Positions 25,342 through 33,886 of a DNA stretch of 64,000 nt are shown here, in pieces (position 1 is the first letter of the stretch; each line of letters starts with the position of its first letter). The notes beneath the pieces are model-generated. The model made no database searches. It was not told where the DNA came from and worked only from the letters and a program-made list of their open reading frames with translations. Made by a program: the position numbers and the translations under genes. The stretch comes from an uncultured Poribacteria bacterium (GTDB taxonomy: Bacteria > Poribacteria > WGA-4E > PCPOR2b). Location of the stretch: positions 310,001-374,000 of the forward strand of contig OY282444.1 in the NCBI GenBank assembly GCA_958296125.1, read 5' to 3'.

Positions 25342-26520
25342 CTAGCGATCAACCTCTCCCATGACAATATCAATGCTTCCGATGATTGCGATAATATCTG
25401 CGACCATTAATCCTCGACTCAGCTCTTGCAACGCACTTAACGCTGTAAAACAGGGCGACTTGGCTTTCAGACGCACCGGCTTCGGGGTCCCATCACTCAC
25501 AATGTAAAATCCCAATTCCCCACGAGGGGCTTCACTTCGGGAAAAGATTTCGCCTTTGGGGGGACGCACGGCTTTCATCTCTGCCTGAATTGGCCCATTG
25601 GGAAGACCGGACTCAAGAATCTGCCGGATGATCTGGATCGACTGTTTCATCTCATCCATCCGGACTTTATAGCGATTCCAGCAATCACCGGCGACCACGC
25701 CAAGCTCCGGAATATCTTTGCCAACCGGAACGTCAAAGTCGAATCGGTCATAAATGGAGTAAGGCTCATCTCTGCGTAGATCCCATTGTAGCCCTGCCCC
25801 ACGTAGGTTGGGACCCGTCACGCCGTAGTTAATCGCCATTTCTGTATCCATGACCGCGACCTTTGCTGTCCGCTCAATGAAGATACGGTTGGCGGTGAGC
25901 AGTGCGTTATACTTATCGATCTGCGGCTCGAAATAGTCGATAAATTCCTTAACCTCATCAATAAACCCCGGCGGCGTATCCCTTGAAACCCCACCGACAC
26001 GGATATAATTGTAGGTCAATCGCGCACCGCAAATCTTTTCAAAAAGCAGAAGGATTTTCTCGCGATCTCTAAAGGCGTAAAGAAACGGCGTGAACGCACC
26101 GAGGTCCATGCCATAGGTGCCGAAAGACAATAGATGGCTCCCAATTCGATTTAGCTCACCGATGAGGACACGGAGGTATTCCCCCCGTTCAGGAACGCCG
26201 GAAAATTTCTTCTCATCCGTCGCCAGCAATTCTTCAACCGCCAGACAGAATCCCCAATTCATATTCATCGCTGCAATATAATCCATCCGGTCGGTAAACG
26301 GGATAATCTGCTGATAGTTCAGATTCTCGGAATGTTTTTCAAAGCAGCGGTGCAGATACCCAATATGCGGGATTGCATCCCGAACAATTTCCCCATCCAG
26401 TTTCAACTCAAGTCTTAACACGCCATGGGTGCTTGGGTGCTGCGGGCCCATGCTAACAATCATCTCATCTGAAAATGGCTTCAGTTCAATAAATTTGCTT
26501 TCCGGTTGTGGTGCTGCCAT
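25342..26520 (-). CDS. nuoD: NADH-quinone oxidoreductase subunit D
   Basis: 392 residues, the 49-kDa subunit that lines the quinone-reduction site. MGPQHPSTHGVLRLEL near the start carries the conserved His for quinone binding, and GYLHRCFEK, LTYNYIRVGGV, GPNLRGAGL and the C-terminal GSIDIVMGEVDR are all standard. It is separate from nuoC, not fused. AAGGA precedes the ATG. Between nuoC and nuoD lie two accessory genes. Confidence 0.97.
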   Translation of the reverse strand: MAAPQPESKFIELKPFSDEMIVSMGPQHPSTHGVLRLELKLDGEIVRDAIPHIGYLHRCFEKHSENLNYQQIIPFTDRMDYIAAMNMNWGFCLAVEELLATDEKKFSGVPERGEYLRVLIGELNRIGSHLLSFGTYGMDLGAFTPFLYAFRDREKILLLFEKICGARLTYNYIRVGGVSRDTPPGFIDEVKEFIDYFEPQIDKYNALLTANRIFIERTAKVAVMDTEMAINYGVTGPNLRGAGLQWDLRRDEPYSIYDRFDFDVPVGKDIPELGVVAGDCWNRYKVRMDEMKQSIQIIRQILESGLPNGPIQAEMKAVRPPKGEIFSRSEAPRGELGFYIVSDGTPKPVRLKAKSPCFTALSALQELSRGLMVADIIAIIGSIDIVMGEVDR

Positions 26521-26564
26521 GATAAATTTCCTTAAAGTTTCGGCTACGTTTAGCTGTGCACAGT

Positions 26565-28421
26565 TTATGCTGGTGTCCCGTTGAAGTTGTCAGCAGAGGG
26601 CCATATCTGCATAATTATTTTTGCCAAGTCACCGCTACGCTTTTCGATAGCTGCTTCATCCCAGACATCGGGTGCACCCTCTAGTAATGTCTTATTCAGA
26701 AACAGGCTACTATGGTCGTCCAACGTCTTTCGTTTTTCATTCCATGGGTTGTTCGAGAGCTTTGCGTTCAACTTGGCAGTTGTCAACGTGAAATTCCCTA
26801 CTAATTTGACAACCTCATCTCTGTCATTGGTGGCTTCGGTCTCATCTTTATCTGGCGGCAGTGGCCAATTCTGCTGCCACTTTTCTGGCATAATATGCTC
26901 GACAGTCAATTTATCGGTGTCCCCAAGCGGCTCAGCTTTATCGCCCCTTAAATACGTTTCAACGGCTTCAAGCACCATTCTTTTACGAGCGACTGCGCCT
27001 CGCATTGGCGTGGTAGTAAGGTGATCATACAGCATTCGGTCATTAGGCCACGGCATTCGGTTATTAGGCCATTGTGATAATAGGCGTAAGTATTTTACGA
27101 TGATGTCGCTGGGATGCAAAACACCATCATCGTCTAGTTTCAACAGTTCTTTGAACATGGAAACTTTCCCCAGCACTTTCAGCGTACTCGGGTTCTTCAG
27201 AGAGTGCAGGATGGCAATGAAAATTTTGAGTAGACCATGAGAACCTATACCACAGAGCATCCGTCTCACCAGACAACTTTCCAACGCCTTGACACTTCTC
27301 AAACGCTGTTCTTCAGATACCCCAGATGTGTATAACCAGAGCAGCAGAGGTGTGACCACGCCCAGTTTCATCACTTTCATCCGCTTTAAGAAGGTCTCGA
27401 TTTCAGGAATTTTGATCGTCTCCAGGTCTTTGTAAATCTCTCCAGTCTTCCTGATGTCTTCCGCAACGACCTCAATAGGCTCTCGTTCATCTACCCTGTT
27501 TTTCCTTTCTATGTAATCTCGGAACCTCCGTGCGACTTCATCTACGGCAACTTCTCTCTGCGTTCGTATAACCATCCAATGGTTGAGGAATCTGTCAATG
27601 TGGGGCCTCTTCAACTTCTCGTCGGCCTCTTCCCGCCACCATCGATCTCCAAACATCCCCCAAAGCTCTTTCGCCTTTTGAGCATCATCTATGACCCGAG
27701 CCTCGTACATCACCGTGTTCTTGATGAGGTCAGATTGTTTCAGTGGCTCGCCTCGCGCATTCAACGTTTCAAATATGATATGGGGTTTTTCGTCTTGATC
27801 TAAATCAATTACCACTATCTGCAAATACTTAGTGAGCGTTTCTTCTAGGGCATCCGCTCTGGCGATTCGGTTTTCCATTTCCATTTTCAGCCAATCGTCC
27901 ACAGCACCCTTAAAGTACTCGTACGCTTCATTAATAGCCCAATCCTGACTCTGATGATTACTGTCAGAATCTCTGATAGCTGCGTGGAACGCTACCTGGT
28001 CGTAGTAGTTGGACTGCCGTATTTTGGTCTCGTTTTTGCCATCTCCGCCCCAGTGACTGTCCTGATTCGTTGTTAGTTTTGATAATCGGGTTGCTCTTAC
28101 CGTATCATCTTGACTTTGAAATACTTGCTCCGTTGCCCTGATGAGTAGTTGCAAAGTAGTAAGTCGCTGCTGTCCATCTATTACCAGTCTTTTTGTTACC
28201 TCTCCAGTATTGCTTTGCTGCAGTTGTAGGACGATGGCTCCCATAAAGTGTGGTCGTATTTTTTCTTTGTTGAGAAAGTGCTCCGCAACACTGCGTATAT
28301 CATCCCAGAGGGGTTTCCATTGAATCTCCTCTTTCCATGCGTAGGGTCTCTGGAATTGAGGAATTAGATATGAGACCTGCTGTTCAAACAGAGTTTGCAG
28401 ATTAACTATCTTGGCTTCCAT
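26565..28421 (-). CDS. DUF262/DUF1524 protein, GmrSD-like type IV restriction enzyme
   Basis: 618 residues. The N-terminal half is a DUF262 (GmrS, ParB/Srx-like NTPase) domain with IPQFQRPYAW and VIDGQQRLTTLQLLI. The C-terminal part has the DUF1524 (GmrD, His-Me finger nuclease) signature LTVEHIMPEKW with LVGNFTLTTAKLNAKLSN. In the characterised GmrSD enzymes these two domains cut glucosylated hydroxymethylcytosine DNA of phages; many single-chain relatives are thought to restrict other modified DNA. Here it lies within the nuo operon on the same strand with its own AAGGAGA ribosome-binding site. That position suggests horizontal insertion. Confidence 0.85.
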   Translation of the reverse strand: MEAKIVNLQTLFEQQVSYLIPQFQRPYAWKEEIQWKPLWDDIRSVAEHFLNKEKIRPHFMGAIVLQLQQSNTGEVTKRLVIDGQQRLTTLQLLIRATEQVFQSQDDTVRATRLSKLTTNQDSHWGGDGKNETKIRQSNYYDQVAFHAAIRDSDSNHQSQDWAINEAYEYFKGAVDDWLKMEMENRIARADALEETLTKYLQIVVIDLDQDEKPHIIFETLNARGEPLKQSDLIKNTVMYEARVIDDAQKAKELWGMFGDRWWREEADEKLKRPHIDRFLNHWMVIRTQREVAVDEVARRFRDYIERKNRVDEREPIEVVAEDIRKTGEIYKDLETIKIPEIETFLKRMKVMKLGVVTPLLLWLYTSGVSEEQRLRSVKALESCLVRRMLCGIGSHGLLKIFIAILHSLKNPSTLKVLGKVSMFKELLKLDDDGVLHPSDIIVKYLRLLSQWPNNRMPWPNDRMLYDHLTTTPMRGAVARKRMVLEAVETYLRGDKAEPLGDTDKLTVEHIMPEKWQQNWPLPPDKDETEATNDRDEVVKLVGNFTLTTAKLNAKLSNNPWNEKRKTLDDHSSLFLNKTLLEGAPDVWDEAAIEKRSGDLAKIIMQIWPSADNFNGTPA

Positions 28422-28528
28422 ATAAGTTTCTCCTTACTGCTGTTTTCTTATTAGTCTTTCATAGAATTCCACGCATCAATACGGCATTCACCCAAAATCA
28501 GGGGTGCTGAACATTAATTAATGTTTCA

Positions 28529-28765
28529 TTATATTGCTTTTGTATCAAGATGGTGCCATATCTCTTTTCGCGCCTCTTGAATTTCCTCATCAGTCGGTTC
28601 AAACCCTTCCCATAGACCGCCAAGTTTGACTATATTTTTCTCTGCACAAGGTTGAGATTTGTCCTTTAAGAATGTCACAAAATCAACAACCACGGCTAGT
28701 TTTTCCTCTGGCAATTCTTTAATCGCATTAATAATCTGTTGTTGATATTGTTCGGACAACCCCAT
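28529..28765 (-). CDS. Small DUF2281-like, antitoxin-type protein
   Basis: 78 residues from the ATG at 28765, which has GGGAGGAAAAACG just upstream. AIKELPEEKLAVVVDFVTFL is typical of DUF2281 and VapB-type antitoxins. The tail GLWEGFEPTDEEIQEARKEI matches the toxin-binding tail of such antitoxins (LGG-x-x-x-G...T-x-E-[ED]-I-x-x-A-[KR]-[KR]-x-[MI]W). No PIN-domain or other toxin gene is adjacent: nuoC lies 25 bases upstream and the GmrSD-like gene about 108 bases downstream. It is either an orphan antitoxin or a partner of the restriction gene. Confidence 0.65.
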   Translation of the reverse strand: MGLSEQYQQQIINAIKELPEEKLAVVVDFVTFLKDKSQPCAEKNIVKLGGLWEGFEPTDEEIQEARKEIWHHLDTKAI

Positions 28766-28790
28766 CGTTTTTCCTCCCTCTCCATGTACA

Positions 28791-29276
28791 TCAATAGGGC
28801 ACTCGCATCCCTCGATAGAACTCAGGTTCTTTATAATCCTTACGCATAGGGTAGCCTTCCCAATCATCGGGAAGCAGGATGCGTCGCAAATCACTGTGAC
28901 CATCGAAGATAATCCCGTACAGATCATACGTCTCCCGCTCATGCCAGTTAGCGGTTTTCCAGATATGCTCAACGGTGGAAACGTGGAGTTCTTCTTCTTT
29001 GGGGAGAACGACTTTCAGGACCAATTTGTGACGGTGGGTCATTGAGTAGAGGTGATATACAACGTAATAGTTGGGATCTTTCGCGCCGAGATCAACCCCG
29101 CTCAAACACATCAAGAAATCGAAAGCCAACCCTTTATCTTCGGCGAGGTATTGTGCGACATCAGCAATCGACTCGGTGGCAACGATAATAAAAGGATTCG
29201 CAATGTCTTCTTCAAACGAGGCGATTGATTCTCCAAATTTATCTTTTAGATTTTCGTAAATTTCTTGTAGTGTCAC
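28791..29276 (-). CDS. nuoC: NADH-quinone oxidoreductase subunit C
   Basis: 161 residues, the 30-kDa subunit. HIWKTANWHERETYDLYGI and RRILLPDDWEGYPMRKDYKE are the family signature. The start is GTG at 29276 with a weak GAGG upstream; the first in-frame ATG would remove part of the domain. It is separated from nuoD by the antitoxin-like and GmrSD-like genes. Confidence 0.95.
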   Translation of the reverse strand: MTLQEIYENLKDKFGESIASFEEDIANPFIIVATESIADVAQYLAEDKGLAFDFLMCLSGVDLGAKDPNYYVVYHLYSMTHRHKLVLKVVLPKEEELHVSTVEHIWKTANWHERETYDLYGIIFDGHSDLRRILLPDDWEGYPMRKDYKEPEFYRGMRVPY

Positions 29277-29357
29277 GGAAAAGCCTCAACGCTTTTGGCT
29301 AACTACCAATAGCGTTATAATTCCCCTTTCTTAAAATTTGAACCGTCATTCCTCAGT

Positions 29358-29960
29358 TTAACCGGCGGCTTCTTCCTCTTCTTCATGCGCTGCCAAGTGT
29401 TCCTTTGCTTCAGCCATCGCCTCTGCATTGTTTTCCAAGTCCGTCTTCGTGAAGAGTTTCTTCAAGAAAGGCACACTTGTTCGTTTTGCGACCGTCTGTG
29501 TTTTAATCTTTTCCTGCAGCTTCATCAAGCCTTCAAGCACAGCCTCCGGACGCGGCGGGCAACCGGGAACATAAACATCAACAGGAATAATTCGGTCCAC
29601 ACCCTTCAAGACGTGGTAGCCGTGCTGCCAATAGGGACCCCCGCTCGTCGCACAACTTCCCATGGAGATGACATATTTCGGTTCGGGCATCTGTTCATAA
29701 AGGCGTTTAATCCGAGTCGCCATTTTCAGTGTGACTGTCCCCGAAACAATAATCAGATCGGATTGACGGGGTGTCGCACGGGGAACACCTGCGCCAAAGC
29801 GGTCTAAGTCATAATTTGAGGCGGCGGTCGCCATAAACTCAATAGCGCAGCAAGCAAGCCCAAAGGTCATGGGCCACAAAGAAGATGCCCGCGCCCAGTT
29901 GGCGACAGCATCAATAGAAGTTACGATGATATTCTTGTCCAGCTTTTCCTCAATTATCAT
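29358..29960 (-). CDS. nuoB: NADH-quinone oxidoreductase subunit B
   Basis: 200 residues carrying the terminal N2 [4Fe-4S] cluster. The four Cys ligands are in LACCAIEFM (C37, C38), [10 protein letters not shown] and [10 protein letters not shown]. The C-terminus has an acidic tail (about 165-200) that is longer than in many homologues. The ATG overlaps the nuoA stop. Confidence 0.97.
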   Translation of the reverse strand: MIIEEKLDKNIIVTSIDAVANWARASSLWPMTFGLACCAIEFMATAASNYDLDRFGAGVPRATPRQSDLIIVSGTVTLKMATRIKRLYEQMPEPKYVISMGSCATSGGPYWQHGYHVLKGVDRIIPVDVYVPGCPPRPEAVLEGLMKLQEKIKTQTVAKRTSVPFLKKLFTKTDLENNAEAMAEAKEHLAAHEEEEEAAG

Positions 29961-30358
29961 TGTTCAATTTCCTCCCTTACAGACTGAATCGATCGAATCC
30001 ATTGGAGGTCCCCTTTTACCCAAACATAGGCGAGACCGACCAACAGTATAAAGATGAACACCAGCATTTCGACAAATGCGAGCAGCCCAATTTCACGGAA
30101 AACAACACCCCACGGAAATAGAAACACAATCTCAACATCAAAAATTAAGAAGATAAGCGCAATGACGTAGAAGCGAGCATTAAACTTAATACGAGTATCA
30201 CCGATTGGATCTTCACCGCACTCATAAGGCATATACTTTTCGTCGGTGAAAAGTCGGGTCTGAAGCAGGCGAGAGAGGACGAGGTTCAGTGTGACAAATA
30301 AACACCCAACCACGAGAAAAAGTAGCACATTCGCGAAATTAAAAAGCATTGGTTCCAC
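29957..30358 (-). CDS. nuoA: NADH-quinone oxidoreductase subunit A
   Basis: 133 residues with three transmembrane helices and the conserved loop [20 protein letters not shown], followed by [19 protein letters not shown]. It is the first gene of the operon. The frame can begin at GTG 30358 or at ATG 30349 ([11 protein letters not shown]); the ATG looks as likely. A TGTGA-N6-TCACA palindrome lies about 65-80 bases upstream. Confidence 0.95.
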   Translation of the reverse strand: MEPMLFNFANVLLFLVVGCLFVTLNLVLSRLLQTRLFTDEKYMPYECGEDPIGDTRIKFNARFYVIALIFLIFDVEIVFLFPWGVVFREIGLLAFVEMLVFIFILLVGLAYVWVKGDLQWIRSIQSVREEIEQ

Positions 30359-30419
30359 AGGGCAAATTTTCTTGTAGTTCTCTATATGAACCCAAAATTT
30401 GCCTCATCCTTTCGAGGGC

Positions 30420-30441
30420 GTTTGTGAAATTTCTCACAAAC
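30420..30441. promoter_or_regulatory. CRP-type operator palindrome upstream of nuoA
   Basis: GTTTGTGA-AATTTC-TCACAAAC is a perfect inverted repeat whose core is TGTGA-N6-TCACA, the consensus half-sites and spacing for CRP-family proteins. It lies 62-83 bases upstream of the nuoA start. The A-run follows it on the plus strand only, so it is not a terminator for either neighbour. Confidence 0.55.
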
Positions 30442-30792
30442 TGAGGGCTAAAAAAAAGAATCGCGTCAAAAGATGTAATCAACGCAACGATACAGTTTAG
30501 TGAACACCTATATCCTAAAGTTTATCTATTATATATCAGATCCAGATTATTTGCAACAAAAAATCTAGCAGACGGATGCCCCCAACGGCTGCAACTTTTT
30601 CCCGCTCCATCCGCACCAACACTGGGATTAAGCCAAGTTAGCGAGCTAATCGGTCAATTCTAAATTTGAAACGGTCACGGAATTCCGTAACCTTACCGAG
30701 TTAGTTCATGTCCATCCAACCGACGCAATGCTTAGGTGTTGATTCTGTTTGTGTCAGTAGGGAATAACGGCTGCGCTTTGACCGGAAGCCAT

Positions 30793-30825
30793 AAAAAAAG
30801 CCCTGCTGGATGGGCCAACAAGGCT
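30793..30825 (-). terminator. Intrinsic terminator of an unassigned minus-strand transcript
   Basis: On the minus strand AGCCTTGTTGG pairs along its full 11 bases with CCAGCAGGGCT (two G-U pairs) around a CCCAT loop, followed by seven T residues. No minus-strand gene lies directly upstream, so it may end a small RNA. Confidence 0.7.
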
Positions 30826-31078
30826 TAGTTTCGATCTGGTTTGGTTAAGTTCTTGGAAACGTACTTACCTTAGCGTCTGTTTGCAAAGCTGTTATCGGGA
30901 AAAGGATTTCCCTCCTACCGAGTGGATCCGATGTGCGGCGGTGGGAGAGGCATCCTTGCCTCGATGCCGTTATTGGGAACTAGAAATCAGCGCAGATGCC
31001 TGCCTATTACGCCCGCGCTGAATTGGCAGATCGGGGCGCGATTGCACGGTTCAAATATAGGAGATGAAATTTTCGGTA

Positions 31079-31106
31079 TTGTAATTACACTGTGTTGTGA
31101 TATACT
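31079..31106 (+). promoter_or_regulatory. Possible promoter for the ThDP-enzyme gene
   Basis: TTGTAA (31079-31084) and TATACT (31101-31106) with a 16-base spacer, about 215 bases before the start codon at 31321. Confidence 0.4.
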
Positions 31107-31198
31107 ACGGGCTTATTCGTAAAATTGTTGGCTCATGTAAAAAAGTGCAAAACGCAAAGTGCGTGATACGCGAAACGTGAAAACCTTATGTTCATGGG

Positions 31199-31230
31199 TG
31201 CAGTCAGGCTAGGAAGCCCGACCCACGGGG
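31199..31230. repeat. Dispersed hairpin repeat, copy 2
   Basis: The same 32-base element as 25276-25307 with two base differences, again preceded by an ACGTGAAAA-type motif. Confidence 0.65.
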
Positions 31231-31320
31231 TGTCAACTGTGAGTTGTAATGGGGTGTTTAGGGTGCCGGGGCTCATAAAAAATTGTTTTACAAATCAATT
31301 AACATGTAGGAGGAATACTT

Positions 31321-32949
31321 ATGAGAGGTGGAGATATTCTTATTGAGTGTCTGAAAGCGCAAGGGGTGCGTTGTGTTTTCGGAATGCCAGGGACACAGAA
31401 CATACAGATCTACGACTCGCTCCTTCGTTGTGGAGCAGGCGTTATTGAACACTATCTTGTCCGTCATGAATATGCTTCAACGCAGATGGCAGATGGCTAC
31501 GCGCGTTCTACCGGGGAAGTAGGTGTCGCGCTGACGGTCCCCGGGCCCGGCGCAAGCAACGCATCGACAGGAATCTTGGAGGCATTCACAGACTGTGTCC
31601 CTGTGTTGCTAATCACCGGACAAAGCGACTCCGAATTCTACACAAGAGATCCGAGCAAGATGTTTCACGGTTTGGATCAGATGAGTTTCTTTGAATCTGT
31701 CACGAAGTATTGTGCAGTTGCACAGACAGTAGAGGACATCCCCAAGGTTGTCGAAAATGCGTTCCGCGCCATGCGATCGGGGCGTCCCGGGCCCGTCGTG
31801 CTGGAATTTCCGATGGATGTGGTCACTGGTGAGGGAGAAGTTCCCATCCCACCGCGTGTCGAGCGACAGCCAGCCGCCCCACCCCATCCTGCTGACCTCC
31901 AATCTGCGGCGGAAGCCCTCAGAAACGCAGAGCGGCCAATCCTGTTTGCAGGGTCAGCGGTCATTCATTCCGATGCGCGTCAGGAATTGCAGCAACTCGC
32001 TGAGAAACTGAACGCTCCCGTTGTTGTGGCGCGATGTGCAAAGGGTGCTTTGCCTGAAGATCATCCACTAGCGTTACAGATTGTTTACGGCTTTCCAGGC
32101 CATCAAGCGATGCAGATTGCGGATTGCACACTTGCCATCGGTCCCCGTTTTACATCAATTGATACGCGGACTTGGAGCTTTCAACCGCCACGCCCATTAA
32201 TCCAACTCGATGAGGACACGAAGGAAATCGGGCGGGAATATCCGTGCGACGTTGGGGTCGTTGGAAATCTTAAATTGACCTTGCAAGCGTTAATCGAAGA
32301 GGTTGATGGAGGTAAAGATTCATGGACGCAGCCGCTGGATCGGATTCGAGAGAGATTTGCCGCTCAACCCCCCTTGCCCTTGTTGCCGGAAATACGCGCA
32401 GTCCTGCCAGATGATGGAATCATCTCTGTCGATGTTCACGGCATCGGCTACGCCTCATTCGCCGAGTATCCGGTGTTGGATCCGCGAACCTTTCTCTATC
32501 CGAACATCGGTGTCGCACTCGGATACGCTTTCCCTGCGGCAATCGGTGCAAAGATTGCACATCCAGAGAAGCCGGTTGTGTGCTTCAGCGGGGACGGCGG
32601 ATTCATGATGGGCTCACCTGAGTTAGCCACCGCAATGATGTATGGCATCAACGTCGTAACGATTGTTGTGAACGATGACGCGTTGAGCGCAATCAAGGGA
32701 TCTCAGCAGAAGGACTGTAACGGACGCACTATTGATACCGACTTGAGCAATCCGGATTTTATCCAGTTTGCCAAATCCTTCGGTGCTTACGCGATACGAG
32801 TTGATGAGATAGCAGACTTCAAGGGCGTGCTACAAGACGCGCTCGCCGCAGATCGACCGGCTCTGATCGAAGTGTCAATGCAAGGTCGGCAGGAAGAGGT
32901 CATCGGTATGATTGGCTGGTTGCAGTCGGATCCACTACGCAAAGCGTGA
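31321..32949 (+). CDS. Thiamine-diphosphate-dependent enzyme, acetolactate-synthase-like
   Basis: 542 residues with the three-domain layout of the family. The N-terminal pyrimidine-binding domain has the catalytic Glu in VRHEYASTQMADGYARSTG; a central domain spans about 190-320. The C-terminal diphosphate-binding domain has the GDG motif GDGGFMMGSPELATAMMYGI ending in NDD. Large catabolic-ALS-like enzymes of this kind also include sulfoacetaldehyde acetyltransferase, benzoylformate decarboxylase and glyoxylate carboligase. With no small subunit gene and no leucine or valine genes alongside, the substrate is open. GTAGGAGGA precedes the ATG. Confidence 0.85.
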   Translation: MRGGDILIECLKAQGVRCVFGMPGTQNIQIYDSLLRCGAGVIEHYLVRHEYASTQMADGYARSTGEVGVALTVPGPGASNASTGILEAFTDCVPVLLITGQSDSEFYTRDPSKMFHGLDQMSFFESVTKYCAVAQTVEDIPKVVENAFRAMRSGRPGPVVLEFPMDVVTGEGEVPIPPRVERQPAAPPHPADLQSAAEALRNAERPILFAGSAVIHSDARQELQQLAEKLNAPVVVARCAKGALPEDHPLALQIVYGFPGHQAMQIADCTLAIGPRFTSIDTRTWSFQPPRPLIQLDEDTKEIGREYPCDVGVVGNLKLTLQALIEEVDGGKDSWTQPLDRIRERFAAQPPLPLLPEIRAVLPDDGIISVDVHGIGYASFAEYPVLDPRTFLYPNIGVALGYAFPAAIGAKIAHPEKPVVCFSGDGGFMMGSPELATAMMYGINVVTIVVNDDALSAIKGSQQKDCNGRTIDTDLSNPDFIQFAKSFGAYAIRVDEIADFKGVLQDALAADRPALIEVSMQGRQEEVIGMIGWLQSDPLRKA

Positions 32950-33018
32950 AACAGAGGAAGTTCTTGGTTCACGTTCTACGCAATAGGCACCATCTTTACC
33001 GGAATGAGGCTTTAAGCG

Positions 33019-33723
33019 ATGATGGAAATTCGTGCCTTGTTGTTTGATTTTGGCGGCACACTCGATGGAAATGGCATTCATTGGCGAGACCGAATATATC
33101 GGTTCATCCAGCAAGTGTATCCAGATATTGACCGAGAAACGTTTGATCGGGTGGATCGTGCCGCCGTTGATAGACTTATCAACAGTGGGAGAGGTCCCAC
33201 ACTTACACTACGCGAAACGATGGATGTCATTGCCACCGGCATCTACGAAGCACTCGGTTTGGATCGGGACGTTAAGGACCAGTATGTAGACCTCTTCTGC
33301 GAAGGTGCAAAGGAATCCCTTGACCAAAACCGGCGGTGGATTGTAACGTTTCGAGAGCAATACCAGCTTGGCGTTATCAGCAACAACTTTGGAAACACAC
33401 AAGGCTGGTGCGATGAATACAACCTCTCACCTTTGCTTGATGTCGTCGTCGATTCAACCGTTGTTGGCATATCGAAACCGGAGGCAGGAATATTCCACGC
33501 GGCGTTATCAAGATTAGGGGTCTCCCCTGAAGAAGCAATCTATGTCGGGGATACATATTCGGACGATGTAGTCGGTGCAAAGGGCGTAGGGATGTGGGCT
33601 GCTTGGTTGGTAGGTGAAGAAGACAAGGCGTGCCCCGACGCATCACTCGTTGATATTCAACTTACAGCCCTTCAGGGACTCAAGGATTTTTTGGAATCGG
33701 AGGACCAAACTTCAAGAAATTAA
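33019..33723 (+). CDS. HAD-superfamily hydrolase
   Basis: 234 residues, subfamily IA with an alpha-helical cap. Motif I is FDFGGTLD (nucleophile D10), motif II VISNN, motif III the Lys in SKPEAGIF, motif IV YVGDTYSDDVVGA. The residue two after the nucleophile is Gly, where phosphatases of this superfamily usually have an acid/base Asp. That is common in FDFGGTL-type members and leaves the chemistry uncertain. It follows the ThDP-enzyme gene by 69 bases on the same strand and may share its transcript. Confidence 0.85.
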   Translation: MMEIRALLFDFGGTLDGNGIHWRDRIYRFIQQVYPDIDRETFDRVDRAAVDRLINSGRGPTLTLRETMDVIATGIYEALGLDRDVKDQYVDLFCEGAKESLDQNRRWIVTFREQYQLGVISNNFGNTQGWCDEYNLSPLLDVVVDSTVVGISKPEAGIFHAALSRLGVSPEEAIYVGDTYSDDVVGAKGVGMWAAWLVGEEDKACPDASLVDIQLTALQGLKDFLESEDQTSRN

Positions 33724-33886
33724 TAGGACTTACGCCCTTCGCTAGGGAATAGCAATCGTTGTTCCCTAGGGGCACCTTGAGGGAGCCCCTGCTGTAGTTG
33801 CTCGATTCATCGGGCGTTGAGAGGCATGTTTACCGGCGACGAATCGCCGCATCGGAGACTTGGGGCGTTCAACTGCAAAAATTCTA
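33724..33886. mobile_element. 163-bp MITE-like element, second copy
   Basis: It begins TAGGACTTACGC (33724-33735) like the copy at 2532. Its right end GCGTTCAACTGC (33865-33876) is the reverse complement of the other copy's sub-terminal left end, followed by a decayed terminus. Inside are two hairpins, CTAGGGAA/TTCCCTAG (33742-33769) and AGGGGC/GCCCCT. The left end starts within one base of the HAD stop. Confidence 0.55.

Larger units (their letters stand above)
30359..31320. other. 962-base non-coding region
   Basis: This region separates the minus-strand nuo operon from the plus-strand ThDP-enzyme gene. It holds a CRP-type palindrome (30420-30441), a minus-strand intrinsic terminator (30793-30825), further hairpins on the minus strand (GAGGCA-AGGA-TGCCTC around 30954; CAGCGC/GCGCTG around 30990-31022), a plus-strand promoter (31079-31106) and a dispersed hairpin repeat (31199-31230). 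The terminator with structured sequence before it suggests an unannotated minus-strand RNA between about 31080 and 30793. I could not match it to tmRNA, RNase P RNA or SRP RNA. Confidence 0.5.

Noticed and set aside
28766-28972. N-terminal extension of the DUF2281-like protein into nuoC
   Set aside because: The extension overlaps the nuoC end in another frame, and a strong GGGAGG site precedes the ATG at 28765.
30420-30441. Perfect hairpin followed by an A-run as a terminator of nuo transcription
   Set aside because: It lies upstream of nuoA, and on the minus strand the T-run precedes the hairpin. The TGTGA-N6-TCACA core fits an operator better.
31050-31070. GGTTCAAAT as a possible tRNA T-loop
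   Set aside because: No matching T-stem, anticodon arm or acceptor stem could be assembled around it.
30922-31122. 66-codon plus-strand frame in the long intergenic region
   Set aside because: No ribosome-binding site or recognisable family, and it overlaps hairpin-rich sequence likely to be non-coding.
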